DNA of 38,806 bases from Trueperaceae bacterium (lineage in GTDB: Bacteria; Deinococcota; Deinococci; Deinococcales; Trueperaceae). The DNA lies in contig JAABSI010000020.1 in assembly GCA_011390455.1 (NCBI GenBank), positions 1 through 38,806 on the forward strand. The letters run 5' to 3'. A program made the translations under genes and the position numbers. Below the pieces are notes generated by a model, which ran no database searches, had not been told where the DNA came from, and saw only the letters and a program-made list of their open reading frames with translations. Of the stretch, positions 1-6,655 are shown piece by piece (within the stretch, counting starts at the first letter, position 1; each line of letters starts with the position of its first letter).

Positions 1-1034
1 ATGGGGACGGCGAGGATCAGGCCGACCGAGCCGACCAGGGTGTGCACGACCTCGCTGGCGACCAGCTCGAGGTTCAGCGCTCGGGCGAGCGAGACGTCGT
101 TGACGTTGAGCAGGATGAGCAGCGACAGCCCGGAGCCGGTGTACGCGAGGACGAGCGTGTTCACGAGCGAGCCCACGTGGTCGCGCCCGACGTTCATGCC
201 GCGTCGGTACAGCTCGCGCAGGCCGAGCGACGGGTCGGTGTGCGCCAGCTCGCGGACCACGCTCGCCTGGACGATGGTGATGTCGGTCAGGGCGCCGAGC
301 GCGCCGATCAGCAGGCCCGCGAGCAGCAACCCGCGCAGCGCCACCTGGGGGGCGGCGGCGAGCAGGAACATCGCGTCCTCGGTCCCCAGACCGGTGAGCC
401 GCGCCCCGTCGCTGAAGCCGATGCCCAGCGCCATCGTCACGGCGACCGCCGCGAAGGTGCCGACGAGCGCCGCGGTCGTGCTCCAGCTGACGCCGTGCAC
501 GAAGTAGATCGCCATCAGCAGGATGCCGCCCACGCCCAGGAGCGAGACGAGCACCGGGTCCCAGCCGCCGAGGATCCGCGGCACGATGAAGGTCACGACG
601 ATCGCGAGGCTCGCGCCGGTCGCGACGACGGCCCGCAGCCCCTTGAGGCCGGCGACGAGGAACGCGGCGATCGTGAACAGGCCGAGCAGCCACCCCAACG
701 CGGGGCGTCGGACCCAATCGCTCACCACGTACTGGCGCCCCCCGTCGGGCCCGGGGGCGAAGTAGAGCTCGACGCGCTCGCCCGCGCGGTACGCGGGGAC
801 CTCGAAGGCGCCGTCGGGATCGGGGTATGGCAAGTCGGCGGCGACCACGCGGCCATCGGGCAGCTGTACCAGGGCGCCGTCGGGCGGGGCGTCGCGATCG
901 ACCAGGTCGACGATGCGCCCCTCGACGTAGCCGAACTCCACGTCGGCGGGCTGAGCGAGCGCCGTGGCGAGGAGCGCGGCCAGGAGGAGCGCGAGCGCCG
1001 CGCGACCCACGCGCGGGAGGGTGGGTGGGGTCAC
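1..1034 (-). CDS. YibE/F family multipass membrane protein (3' end beyond window)
   Basis: The minus-strand frame is open from a GTG at 1034 to the window edge (344 codons), so the C-terminus is missing. It starts with a signal-like helix (ALALLLAALLATALAQ). A short soluble beta-rich stretch (FGYVEGRIVDLVD, then RAGERVELYF) and many membrane helices follow. The late part reads GALGALTDITIVQAS and later MNVGRDHVGSLVNTLVLAY, which is characteristic of YibE/F proteins. The family's function is not established; it is often described as a putative transporter. The GTG start overlaps the TGA of the upstream Fur-family gene (GTGA), so the two are probably co-transcribed and translationally coupled. 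A second in-frame GTG lies eight codons downstream (1010). Family assignment is confident; the role is unknown. Confidence 0.85.
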   Translation of the reverse strand, partial: MTPPTLPRVGRAALALLLAALLATALAQPADVEFGYVEGRIVDLVDRDAPPDGALVQLPDGRVVAADLPYPDPDGAFEVPAYRAGERVELYFAPGPDGGRQYVVSDWVRRPALGWLLGLFTIAAFLVAGLKGLRAVVATGASLAIVVTFIVPRILGGWDPVLVSLLGVGGILLMAIYFVHGVSWSTTAALVGTFAAVAVTMALGIGFSDGARLTGLGTEDAMFLLAAAPQVALRGLLLAGLLIGALGALTDITIVQASVVRELAHTDPSLGLRELYRRGMNVGRDHVGSLVNTLVLAYTGSGLSLLILLNVNDVSLARALNLELVASEVVHTLVGSVGLILAVP

Positions 1035-1414
1035 GCCGCCTGCCGGCAGTCGGGGCACAGGCCGTACAGGGTGAGGGCGTGATCGCGCACCTCGAAGCCG
1101 CCCGGGAGGGTCACGCCCTCCAGCACCGCGACCGGGCACGTGGCGTGCAGCTCGAACACCCGACCGCACGCCTCGCAGCGGAAGTGGTGGTGGTGGCCGC
1201 GGCCGGCCCGTTCGTAGCGGGTCGACTCGTTGGGGAGGTGCACCGCGACGACCTCGCCGTGGGCCTCGAGGGCGTTGAGGTTGCGGTACACGGTCGCGAG
1301 CCCCAGCGCGTTGTGGTGGTGCGCGGCTCGCTCCAGCACCTCGCTCGGCGTGAGCGGGCCGGTGGCTTCGTCGAGCGCTTGGAGGATGGCGCGGCGTTGG
1401 ACGGTCTGACGCAT
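1031..1414 (-). CDS. Fur/Zur-family metal-dependent repressor
   Basis: This 127-residue protein has the normal length and layout of Fur-family regulators. An N-terminal winged helix includes the recognition segment GLATVYRNLNAL (38-49). A His run at 74-77 and two CxxC pairs (C80/C83, C120/C123) form the usual structural zinc site. Fur, Zur and PerR cannot be separated with certainty by sequence alone. I favour Zur because the window contains an AztD-like zinc chaperone and a ZnuABC-type transporter, each with a related inverted repeat at its promoter. A perfect 10-base-arm palindrome lies upstream of this gene (1457-1478), suggesting autoregulation. The gene is followed by a YibE/F gene with a GTGA overlap. 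The ATG at 1414 has no Shine-Dalgarno but follows a TACGCT hexamer by nine bases. Confidence 0.9.
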   Translation of the reverse strand: MRQTVQRRAILQALDEATGPLTPSEVLERAAHHHNALGLATVYRNLNALEAHGEVVAVHLPNESTRYERAGRGHHHHFRCEACGRVFELHATCPVAVLEGVTLPGGFEVRDHALTLYGLCPDCRQAA

Positions 1415-1423
1415 CGTGCCGCG

Positions 1424-1429
1424 AGCGTA
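1424..1429 (-). promoter_or_regulatory. -10 element of the Fur-family gene
   Basis: TACGCT on the minus strand, nine bases before the ATG at 1414, with no Shine-Dalgarno between. The transcript would be leaderless or nearly so. No convincing -35 is visible. The palindrome at 1457-1478 lies where a repressor would contact the upstream promoter region. Confidence 0.5.
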
Positions 1430-1456
1430 CCACCCGGGTCCGCGCGCACGCCCCGC

Positions 1457-1478
1457 GGTCGAGAACCCGTTCTCGACC
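1457..1478. promoter_or_regulatory. Candidate Zur/Fur operator upstream of the Fur-family gene
   Basis: A perfect inverted repeat: arms GGTCGAGAAC and GTTCTCGACC separated by CC. Its core GAGAAC-NN-GTTCTC recurs exactly at the znuA start (6658-6671). The site is about 28 bases upstream of the gene's -10, consistent with autorepression. That the encoded regulator binds here is inference. Confidence 0.65.
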
Positions 1479-1514
1479 GTTCGGTCGGAGCCGGGATCGG
1501 TACGGGGGCCTCGC

Positions 1515-1871
1515 TCAGTCGGGACGCGAACGCATCGGGCCGAGCGGTTCGCCGCCCAGCAGGTGCAGGTGCAGGTGGTCGACCTCCTGGCCGCCGTGGC
1601 CCCGGCAGTTCACGATCAGGCGGTAGCCATCCTCGGCGATGCCCTCCTGCTCCGCGACGGCGCGCGCCGCCAGGAACAACCGGCCGAGCGCCGCCTCGTC
1701 CGCTTCGGTGACGTCGGCGGCGGTCGCGATCACGTGGTTCGGAACGATGAGCACGTGGACGGGCGCCTTCGGGTCCCGGTCGCGGAAGGCGGTGACGAGC
1801 TCGTCGCGGTAGACGACGTCGGCCGGGATCTCGCCTTTGACGATCTTGAGGAACACGGTGTCGCTGGCCAT
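1515..1871 (-). CDS. HIT-family (HINT-like) nucleotide hydrolase
   Basis: This 118-residue protein has the histidine-triad signature HLHLHLL near the C-terminus (H99, H101, H103). Upstream it has the usual N-terminal block ([19 protein letters not shown]) and the strand LIVPNHV. Proteins of this class hydrolyse AMP-lysine or aminoacyl-AMP type substrates in the cytoplasm; the physiological substrate here is unknown. The ATG at 1871 was chosen because it gives the canonical N-terminus and lies five bases after TATGCT on the minus strand. The longer open frame upstream has no family similarity. The gene diverges from the aztD-like gene. Confidence 0.92.
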   Translation of the reverse strand: MASDTVFLKIVKGEIPADVVYRDELVTAFRDRDPKAPVHVLIVPNHVIATAADVTEADEAALGRLFLAARAVAEQEGIAEDGYRLIVNCRGHGGQEVDHLHLHLLGGEPLGPMRSRPD

Positions 1872-1876
1872 GACCG

Positions 1877-1882
1877 AGCATA
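1877..1882 (-). promoter_or_regulatory. -10 element of the HIT gene
   Basis: TATGCT on the minus strand, five bases before the ATG at 1871 and without a Shine-Dalgarno, consistent with a leaderless mRNA. Confidence 0.5.
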
Positions 1883-1909
1883 GCGCCCCGGGGCGGGCGG
1901 TCGGTGGTC

Positions 1910-1940
1910 TTGACGGGCGGAGGACGGGGTGGTGTAGGCT
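1910..1940 (+). promoter_or_regulatory. Promoter of the aztD-like gene
   Basis: TTGACG at 1910-1915 and TAGGCT at 1935-1940 with a 19-base spacer. The ten-base block GTGTAGGCTG (1932-1941) occurs identically at the znuA promoter (6639-6648), which argues for shared control. The predicted transcript start, near 1947, puts the inverted repeat at 1953-1974 just inside the leader. Confidence 0.5.
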
Positions 1941-1952
1941 GACGTCCGTCTT

Positions 1953-1974
1953 TGAGAATGAGATGCGATTATCA
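1953..1974. promoter_or_regulatory. Imperfect Zur/Fur-like operator in the aztD leader
   Basis: Half-sites TGAGAAT (1953-1959) and ATTATCA (1968-1974) are inverted with one mismatch across an 8-base gap. Left-arm GAGAA matches the arms at 1461-1465 and 6658-6662. The sequence is markedly more AT-rich than its surroundings. It could be two overlapping dimer sites. Assigned by similarity and context only. Confidence 0.4.
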
Positions 1975-2008
1975 GCATCGCACCCTCGCCCCACCCCCAG
2001 GAGCCTCC

Positions 2009-3356
2009 ATGCGCCATCTTCGCCGGTCCCTCGCCCTCCTCCTCGCCCTCGCGCTCTTCGCGGGCCTCACCGCCGCCGTCGCCCAGGCCGACCCCGCGAG
2101 CCCACCGTCCGAAACCCATGGAACCGAGCACGCCGACGACCACGCCGACGACCGCCGACGACACGCCGACGACCACGACCATGGCGAGGACCATCACGAC
2201 GACCACGACGAGCACGAGGACCACGCGAGACCACGACGAGGACCACGACGGCCACGGGCATGCGGAGGGCGTCGCAGGGACCCGGCTGCTCGTCGCCGAG
2301 GCGGATGGCGCGACCCTGCTGGTCCTCGACCTCGCGAGCGGTGCGGAACTCGCGCGCTTCGGGACGCCTGGCCCGGGGACCGTCCATGCCTTGCCCGACG
2401 GGCAGTTGGCCGTCGTCGTCCACGGCGCCGACCACCGCGTCACGTTCGTCCACTCCGGCCTGACCGAGATCGACCACGGTGACCACGCCGACCTCGTCGA
2501 GGGCCTTCCGTACGTCCTCCAGACCCTCAACGTCGGGCAGCGGCCGACCCACGCGTTCGCCATGGGGAACGACCTCGCCTTCTTCAACGAGGGCGACGGG
2601 AGCGTCGCGTGGTTCGACCGGCGCCTGCTGGGCGTGAGCCTCGACTACGTGGCCTTGGAGGGGCGCGGGCCCGGTGCCGGCGCCGTCGCCGTGCAGGGCG
2701 GCCACGCGTACGTCGGATTCGAGGCCGCCGGCCTCGTCGACGTCGTCGATCGCTCGGGCACGAGCCTCGCCACCTTCGAGGGCTGCCCGGAGCTGCGGGG
2801 CCAGGCGCCCTGGGCGTCTGGCGTCGCCTTCGGCTGCAGCGACGGCGTCCTTCTGGTCGAGGCGCGTCCCGGCGGCAGCTTCGCCGCGCACGAGCTCGAA
2901 TACCCGGCCGGCAGCCCCGAGGGTGTGCGCGTCGAGACGCTCGTCGGCGACGAGGGCGCGGGCGTGCTGGTCGGGGACTTCGGGCGAGGGGTCGCCCTGA
3001 TCGATCCGATGGCGCGTTCGCTCACGCCGGTCGCGCTGCCGGCGGCGCCGCTGGCGATGCGCTTCGCGGAGGGGGGCGAGGTGCTCGTCGTGCTCACGGC
3101 CGACGGCCTGCTCCATGCGCTCGACCCCGCGAGCGGCGTGGTGCTGCGCTCGGTCGCCGTCGTCGACGCGCTCACGGCCGACGCCCCGCGCCCGACCATG
3201 ACCGTGCTGGGCGACCACGTGTACGTCGCCGATCCGCTGCATGCCGAGGTCGTCGAGGTCCACGTCGACGCCTTCGAGGTCGAGCGGCGCCTTCCCGTGT
3301 CCATCACGCCCGGCGGGGTCGCGGGCCTCGCGATCCCAGGCGCCGTCGGGCACTGA
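2009..3356 (+). CDS. AztD-like periplasmic zinc chaperone, frame broken in the His/Asp-rich linker
   Basis: The ATG at 2009 follows AGGAG and opens a signal peptide ([20 protein letters not shown] ... AVAQA). A linker dense in His and Asp ([19 protein letters not shown]) continues in that frame to about 2224. The matching continuation ([15 protein letters not shown]) is in the next frame and reads through to 3356. The two halves join with one surplus base near 2225, giving about 448 residues if corrected. The second part is a repeat-containing beta-propeller-like domain ([19 protein letters not shown]; then [11 protein letters not shown]), which resembles AztD, the chaperone that hands zinc to the AztC solute-binding protein. 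It stands 3.3 kb upstream of a ZnuA/C/B transporter and shares promoter elements with it. The break may be a sequencing error, a slip in a repetitive tract, or real inactivation. A caller would start the downstream part at ATG 2118, which lacks a secretion signal. Confidence 0.75.
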
Positions 3357-3396
3357 CCGGACGTTCGCCCGGGCTCCGCGTGGTCGAATCGTCGGC

Positions 3397-4227
3397 ATGG
3401 ACCACGAGCGTAGGAACGGCCTGGCGCGCGATCCGCTCCCGCTGCGCGGCAAGTCCGTCGTGGTGACCGGGGTGAGCCGCCGAGCGGGGATCGGGTACGC
3501 CGTCGCCTGCACGATGGCCGCGTACGGCGCGAGCGTGTTCTGCCATCACTTCGCGCCGCACGACCGGGCCCAGCCGTGGGGCGGCGACGACGTCGACGCG
3601 GTGCTCGCCGGCGTGCGCGGTCGGCTCGTCGGCGACGCCCGCGTCGCCGACCTCGAGGCCGACCTCGGCGACCCGGACGCTCCGGAGCGCACGATCGCGG
3701 CCGCGACCGCCGCGTTCGGCCGGGTCGATGCCTTGGTGTGCAACCAAGCGCTCTCGGGCTCCGACGGCGCGCTCGGCGACCTGACCGCCGCCGACCTCGA
3801 TCGGCACTGGGCCGTCGACGCGCGGGCGTCGATCCTCCTCGCCCAGGCGTTCGCGCAGCGGTTCGACGGTCGGGACGGGTCGATCGTCTTCGTGACCTCC
3901 GGCCAGGGGCTCGGCCCGATGCCGGGCGAGGTCGCCTACGCGGCGGCGAAGGCAGCCATCGCCGGCGTCACGCTGACGATCGCGGACCAGCTGGCGGACC
4001 GCGGCATCCGAGTCAACGCCGTCAACCCGGGTCCCGTCGACACGAGCTACCTCGACGAGGACGCGCGTCGGTCCGTGGCGTCGAGGTCCCCGTTCGGTCG
4101 CTTGGGCACGCCCGACGACGCGGCGCGCCTCGTGACTTGGCTCGCCACGGAGGAGGCGGCCTGGATCACGGGGCAGACCCTCCACAGCGAGGGTGGGTTC
4201 GGTCGTTGGCGACCCCGCGGGGGTTGA
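3397..4227 (+). CDS. SDR-family NAD(P)-dependent oxidoreductase
   Basis: A 276-residue classical short-chain dehydrogenase. The cofactor motif TGVSRRAGIG is at 24-33. An altered NNAG motif (CNQA, 115-118) follows, then catalytic Ser168 (VTSGQG), Tyr181 and Lys185 (YAAAK), and the usual VNAVNPGPVDT segment. The C-terminus ends ITGQTLHSEGGF, where most members have GGxxx-D/x. The substrate cannot be read from the sequence. The loop between strands 2 and 3 (CHHFAPHDRAQPWGGDD) is unusually long. There is no Shine-Dalgarno at ATG 3397; a weak -10 (TCGAAT) lies seven bases upstream. The gene converges on pyrE with a 13-base gap. Confidence 0.9.
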   Translation: MDHERRNGLARDPLPLRGKSVVVTGVSRRAGIGYAVACTMAAYGASVFCHHFAPHDRAQPWGGDDVDAVLAGVRGRLVGDARVADLEADLGDPDAPERTIAAATAAFGRVDALVCNQALSGSDGALGDLTAADLDRHWAVDARASILLAQAFAQRFDGRDGSIVFVTSGQGLGPMPGEVAYAAAKAAIAGVTLTIADQLADRGIRVNAVNPGPVDTSYLDEDARRSVASRSPFGRLGTPDDAARLVTWLATEEAAWITGQTLHSEGGFGRWRPRGG

Positions 4228-4240
4228 AGGCGCGCCGCGG

Positions 4241-4768
4241 TCAGCCCGCTTCGGCCTTCAGCTCCTCCATCGTGAAGAGCGCCCGCAGCGCCACGCCCGC
4301 GGCGGCGAGCGCGTCGGCGCCGCCGGCCTGCCGGTCGATCACGCACAGCGCGTGGTCGACCTCGGCGCCGGCGGCGCGCAGATCGGCGGTCGACTGCACG
4401 ACCTGACCGCCCGACGTCACCACGTCCTCGATGACCAGCACGCGGCGGCCGTCGATCTCGGTCCCCTCGGCGAGGCGTCGCGTTCCGTACGCCTTGGCCG
4501 TCTTGCGCACGAAGGCGGTGGGGAGGCCGGTGAGTTGCGACAGCATCACCGCGAGCGGCACGCCCCCGAGCTCGAGGCCCGCCAGGACCTCGGTCCCCTC
4601 GGGCACCATCGGCACCAGGTGCTCGGCGATCGCCCGGAGGAGCTGGGGGGACGCCTCGAAGCGGTACTTGTCGAAGTACTCGTGGCTGATGGCCCCGGAA
4701 CGGAGGACGAACTCCCCGGTCAGGTGCGCGCTGGCGTGCACGGAGGCGGCGAGCGTGTGGCGTTCCAT
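4241..4768 (-). CDS. pyrE: Orotate phosphoribosyltransferase
   Basis: This 175-residue enzyme converts orotate and PRPP to orotidine 5'-phosphate in de novo pyrimidine synthesis. It shows the family landmarks in order: [12 protein letters not shown] (24-35), the [12 protein letters not shown] loop (62-73), [13 protein letters not shown] (86-98), and the PRPP-binding motif [12 protein letters not shown] (110-121). The length is slightly short of the bacterial norm of about 180-215. It appears monocistronic, with TACGAT six bases before the ATG and no Shine-Dalgarno. No other pyrimidine gene is nearby. Confidence 0.93.
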   Translation of the reverse strand: MERHTLAASVHASAHLTGEFVLRSGAISHEYFDKYRFEASPQLLRAIAEHLVPMVPEGTEVLAGLELGGVPLAVMLSQLTGLPTAFVRKTAKAYGTRRLAEGTEIDGRRVLVIEDVVTSGGQVVQSTADLRAAGAEVDHALCVIDRQAGGADALAAAGVALRALFTMEELKAEAG

Positions 4769-4774
4769 GGCCCC

Positions 4775-4780
4775 ATCGTA
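4775..4780 (-). promoter_or_regulatory. -10 element of pyrE
   Basis: TACGAT on the minus strand with six bases (4769-4774) to the ATG; leaderless pattern. Confidence 0.5.
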
Positions 4781-4804
4781 GCGCCGACCGTCGTTGCCCG
4801 TGCC

Positions 4805-4833
4805 TTGAGGGTGCAGTGGCGGTGTGCTACACT
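4805..4833 (+). promoter_or_regulatory. rpsT promoter with extended -10
   Basis: TTGAGG (4805-4810), a 17-base spacer, then TGC-TACACT (-10 at 4828-4833). The block GTGCTACACT is repeated exactly ahead of rpmB (6109-6118). The predicted leader is about 120 bases and ends in AAGGAG just before the start codon. Confidence 0.65.
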
Positions 4834-4962
4834 CTCCCGGTTACGGAGACCGAGCGGCTTCGCCGGTCGGACGACGACGCACGCAGGCGGCACGGCCGCA
4901 CCCCCGCGCGGCCCCGCCGCAGACGACGTACTGGCCTCACGAGGCCCCAAGGAGCACCCACG

Positions 4963-5238
4963 ATGGCGCGCAACGCATCGGCGATGAAGTACCACAAGCA
5001 GTCGGAGAAGCGCCGGCTGGCCAACAAGGCCCGCAAGTCGACCATCCGCACCTTCACCAAGAAGGCCGTCGCGGCCGGCGAGTCCGGCGACGCCGCGAAC
5101 GCCGCCAAGTTCGAGAAGGTCGTGCAGAGCCTCGTCGACAAGGCCGCCAAGGGCTCGACGCTGCACAAGAACACCGCCGCGCGCCGCAAGTCGCGGCTCG
5201 CGAAGCGCCTCAAGGCGCTGCAGGCCGCGCCGGCCTGA
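4963..5238 (+). CDS. rpsT: 30S ribosomal protein S20
   Basis: A 91-residue, strongly basic protein with the S20 pattern: [18 protein letters not shown] at the N-terminus, [10 protein letters not shown] in the middle, and [20 protein letters not shown] near the end. It binds the 5' domain of 16S rRNA in the small subunit. ATG 4963 follows AAGGAG (4949-4954) and gives the family N-terminus. An open frame extends upstream to 4816 but is leader sequence. A TrmJ-like methyltransferase gene follows on the same strand. Confidence 0.96.
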   Translation: MARNASAMKYHKQSEKRRLANKARKSTIRTFTKKAVAAGESGDAANAAKFEKVVQSLVDKAAKGSTLHKNTAARRKSRLAKRLKALQAAPA

Positions 5239-5302
5239 GCGCGTTCTGAGCGACGCTCGTTCCGAACCGTCCGCGACGCGCGGGGCCGACGCCCCGCGCG
5301 TC

Positions 5303-6079
5303 GTGCTCGTGGCGCCCAAGCACGCGGCCAACGTCGGCGCGGCCGCGCGCGCGATCGCGAACTTCGGGCTCGGGCCGCTCTGGCTCGTGGCGCCGCGCTG
5401 CACCCTGGACAAGGAGGCCTACGCGCTCGCGACCCACGCCGAGGCCGTCCTCGACGCGGCCGTGACGGTCGCCACCCTCGACGAGGCGCTCGCCGATCGC
5501 GACGTGGCGGTCGCGACGTCGGCGCGGCGGCGGCGCCACCATGGGCACGCCTCCGCCGATCCCGAGGCGGTGCTGCCGGCGCTCGTCGGCCGCCGCGGCG
5601 CGCTCGTCTTCGGCCCCGAGGAGTCCGGGCTCGACAACGACGCCCTCGACCGCTGCCAGGCGGTCGTGACCGTCCCGACGGCGGCCGCGGCGTCGATCAA
5701 CCTGGCGCAGACGGTGGTCGTGCTCGGCTACGCGTGGCATCGGCTCGGCGCCGCCGGTCCAGCGGCGCCCGACGCGCCGCGGGTGGCCGTCGCCCCCGAG
5801 GACGCGCCCGAGCGCGCCCAGGTCGAGGCGATGTACGAGCAGCTGCGCGTCCTGCTGCGGCGCGTCGGCTACACCGACGCCGCGCGCGAGACCGCGGTGA
5901 TGCGCAAGTACCGCACCCTGCTCGGGCGCGCGGCGCCGACGGCCGACGAGGTCACGCTCCTGCGCGGGCTCTGGTACCAACTCGCGTGGGCGGTCGAGCA
6001 GGTGCCGGAGCGGTTGCCCGGTCCGGCGGCCGGGGGCCGGAGGGTCGCCGACGACGACGCCGCGGCCGCCGAGGGCTGA
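5303..6079 (+). CDS. TrmJ-like SPOUT RNA 2'-O-methyltransferase
   Basis: This is a SPOUT-family methyltransferase of about 258 residues. The N-terminal motif VAPKHAANVGAAARAIANFGL matches the family's first conserved block. The knot region reads LVFGPEESGLDNDALDRC and then SINLAQTVVVLGY, both S-adenosylmethionine-binding landmarks. A C-terminal helical extension (EQLRVLLRRVGYTD) resembles that of TrmJ, which methylates position 32 of tRNA. TrmJ versus a relative is probable, not proven. The start is uncertain. GTG 5303 begins inside the first beta strand and lacks a Shine-Dalgarno, and the frame stays open upstream past CTG 5246 to the end of rpsT. Co-transcription with rpsT is likely. Confidence 0.85.
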   Translation: MLVAPKHAANVGAAARAIANFGLGPLWLVAPRCTLDKEAYALATHAEAVLDAAVTVATLDEALADRDVAVATSARRRRHHGHASADPEAVLPALVGRRGALVFGPEESGLDNDALDRCQAVVTVPTAAAASINLAQTVVVLGYAWHRLGAAGPAAPDAPRVAVAPEDAPERAQVEAMYEQLRVLLRRVGYTDAARETAVMRKYRTLLGRAAPTADEVTLLRGLWYQLAWAVEQVPERLPGPAAGGRRVADDDAAAAEG

Positions 6080-6109
6080 ACCGCCGGCTACCCTCGCGCA
6101 CCCGGCTCG

Positions 6110-6118
6110 TGCTACACT
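6110..6118 (+). promoter_or_regulatory. rpmB extended -10 promoter element
   Basis: TGC-TACACT, identical to the rpsT element including the preceding G. No good -35 is visible at the expected distance. The leader to rpmB is about 150 bases and includes a 7-base hairpin, GTCCGGA-GT-TCCGGAC. Confidence 0.5.
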
Positions 6119-6273
6119 TCCAAGGTTGACTCGCAGGGAGTCCCGGGCGCACCCCGGGGCGAACGGCGCGAGCCGAGACCGAGCAGGGACCGCCCCGCGG
6201 CCCGCACCACGTCCGGAGTTCCGGACCGCCCGAGAGGGCGCGCCCTTCGATGGGCACACGAGGAGGATCCCCG

Positions 6274-6516
6274 ATGCCGCGCGTTTGTGCGATCACCGGC
6301 AAGAAGACCGTCAGCCAGACCACGAGCAAGCGCAAGGGCTCGCCCAAGAAGAAGGGCGGCGTCGGCCTCAAGCAGGTCGGCGTGCACAAGCGCACCTTCA
6401 AGCCCAACCTGGTCAAGAAGACCCTGTGGGTGGACGGCAAGCCGCAGAAGGTGTGGATCAGCGCCAAGGCGCTGCGCCAGCTCGACCCCACGCTCCTGGT
6501 CAACCCCAGCAGGTAA
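6274..6516 (+). CDS. rpmB: 50S ribosomal protein L28
   Basis: This 80-residue basic protein starts MPRVCAITGKKTVSQTT, with the TGKK signature of L28. KGGVGLKQVGVHKRTFKPNLVKK and VWISAKALRQLD follow, all family positions. It is a component of the large ribosomal subunit. Only one cysteine is present, so this is the zinc-free type. ATG 6274 has an excellent AGGAGG (6261-6266). An in-frame ATG at 6250 is upstream of the Shine-Dalgarno and is not used. A strong hairpin (6546-6578) follows the gene. Confidence 0.95.
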   Translation: MPRVCAITGKKTVSQTTSKRKGSPKKKGGVGLKQVGVHKRTFKPNLVKKTLWVDGKPQKVWISAKALRQLDPTLLVNPSR

Positions 6517-6545
6517 CCCCCGGCGCCGATCGGCGCCGATCGATC

Positions 6546-6578
6546 GCGGCGGGCGCCCCGGCATGGGGCGCCCGCCGC
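6546..6578 (+). terminator. Intrinsic terminator-like hairpin after rpmB
   Basis: A perfect 14-base stem (6546-6559 with 6565-6578, starting GCGGCGGGCGCCCC) with a 5-base loop GGCAT, followed by TTCGT. The T tract is poor, so termination efficiency is uncertain. It separates rpmB from the znuA promoter. Confidence 0.65.
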
Positions 6579-6617
6579 TTCGTGGTCGGTCGCCCGCCGT
6601 CCGGGCCGCGACCGGGC

Positions 6618-6647
6618 TTGCGGGGCTCGGCGGTGCGGGTGTAGGCT
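6618..6647 (+). promoter_or_regulatory. znuA promoter
   Basis: TTGCGG (6618-6623), an 18-base spacer, TAGGCT (6642-6647). The block GTGTAGGCTG (6639-6648) is identical at the aztD-like promoter. The -10 lies eight bases from the ATG, so the transcript is probably leaderless. Confidence 0.5.
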
Positions 6648-6655
6648 GCCTCGAT

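Noticed and set aside
42..1082. Long plus-strand open frames over the first kilobase
   Set aside because: They are Arg/Glu/Gly-rich antisense products of GC-rich DNA. The minus frame encodes a recognisable YibE/F membrane protein.
2118..2224. Thr-rich N-terminus starting at ATG 2118 as the real start of the AztD-like protein
   Set aside because: The Thr-Pro run is the out-of-frame reading of His/Asp codons, and it lacks the export signal that the frame from 2009 provides.
4816..4962. Upstream extension of rpsT
   Set aside because: It contains the promoter -10 and an Arg-rich shadow; S20 starts at [10 protein letters not shown] after AAGGAG.
6250..6273. Upstream ATG for rpmB
   Set aside because: It precedes the AGGAGG at 6261-6266, and L28 conservation begins at MPRVCAITGKK.
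6080..6516. rpmB as a Zur-controlled zinc-free L28 paralogue
   Set aside because: The protein is of the zinc-free type, but no GAGAAC-type site lies at its promoter, which matches the rpsT promoter instead. It looks like the housekeeping copy.
6521..6540. Direct repeat GGCGCCGATC twice before the rpmB hairpin
   Set aside because: Only two copies of a GC-rich 10-mer; no evidence of function beyond the adjacent terminator.
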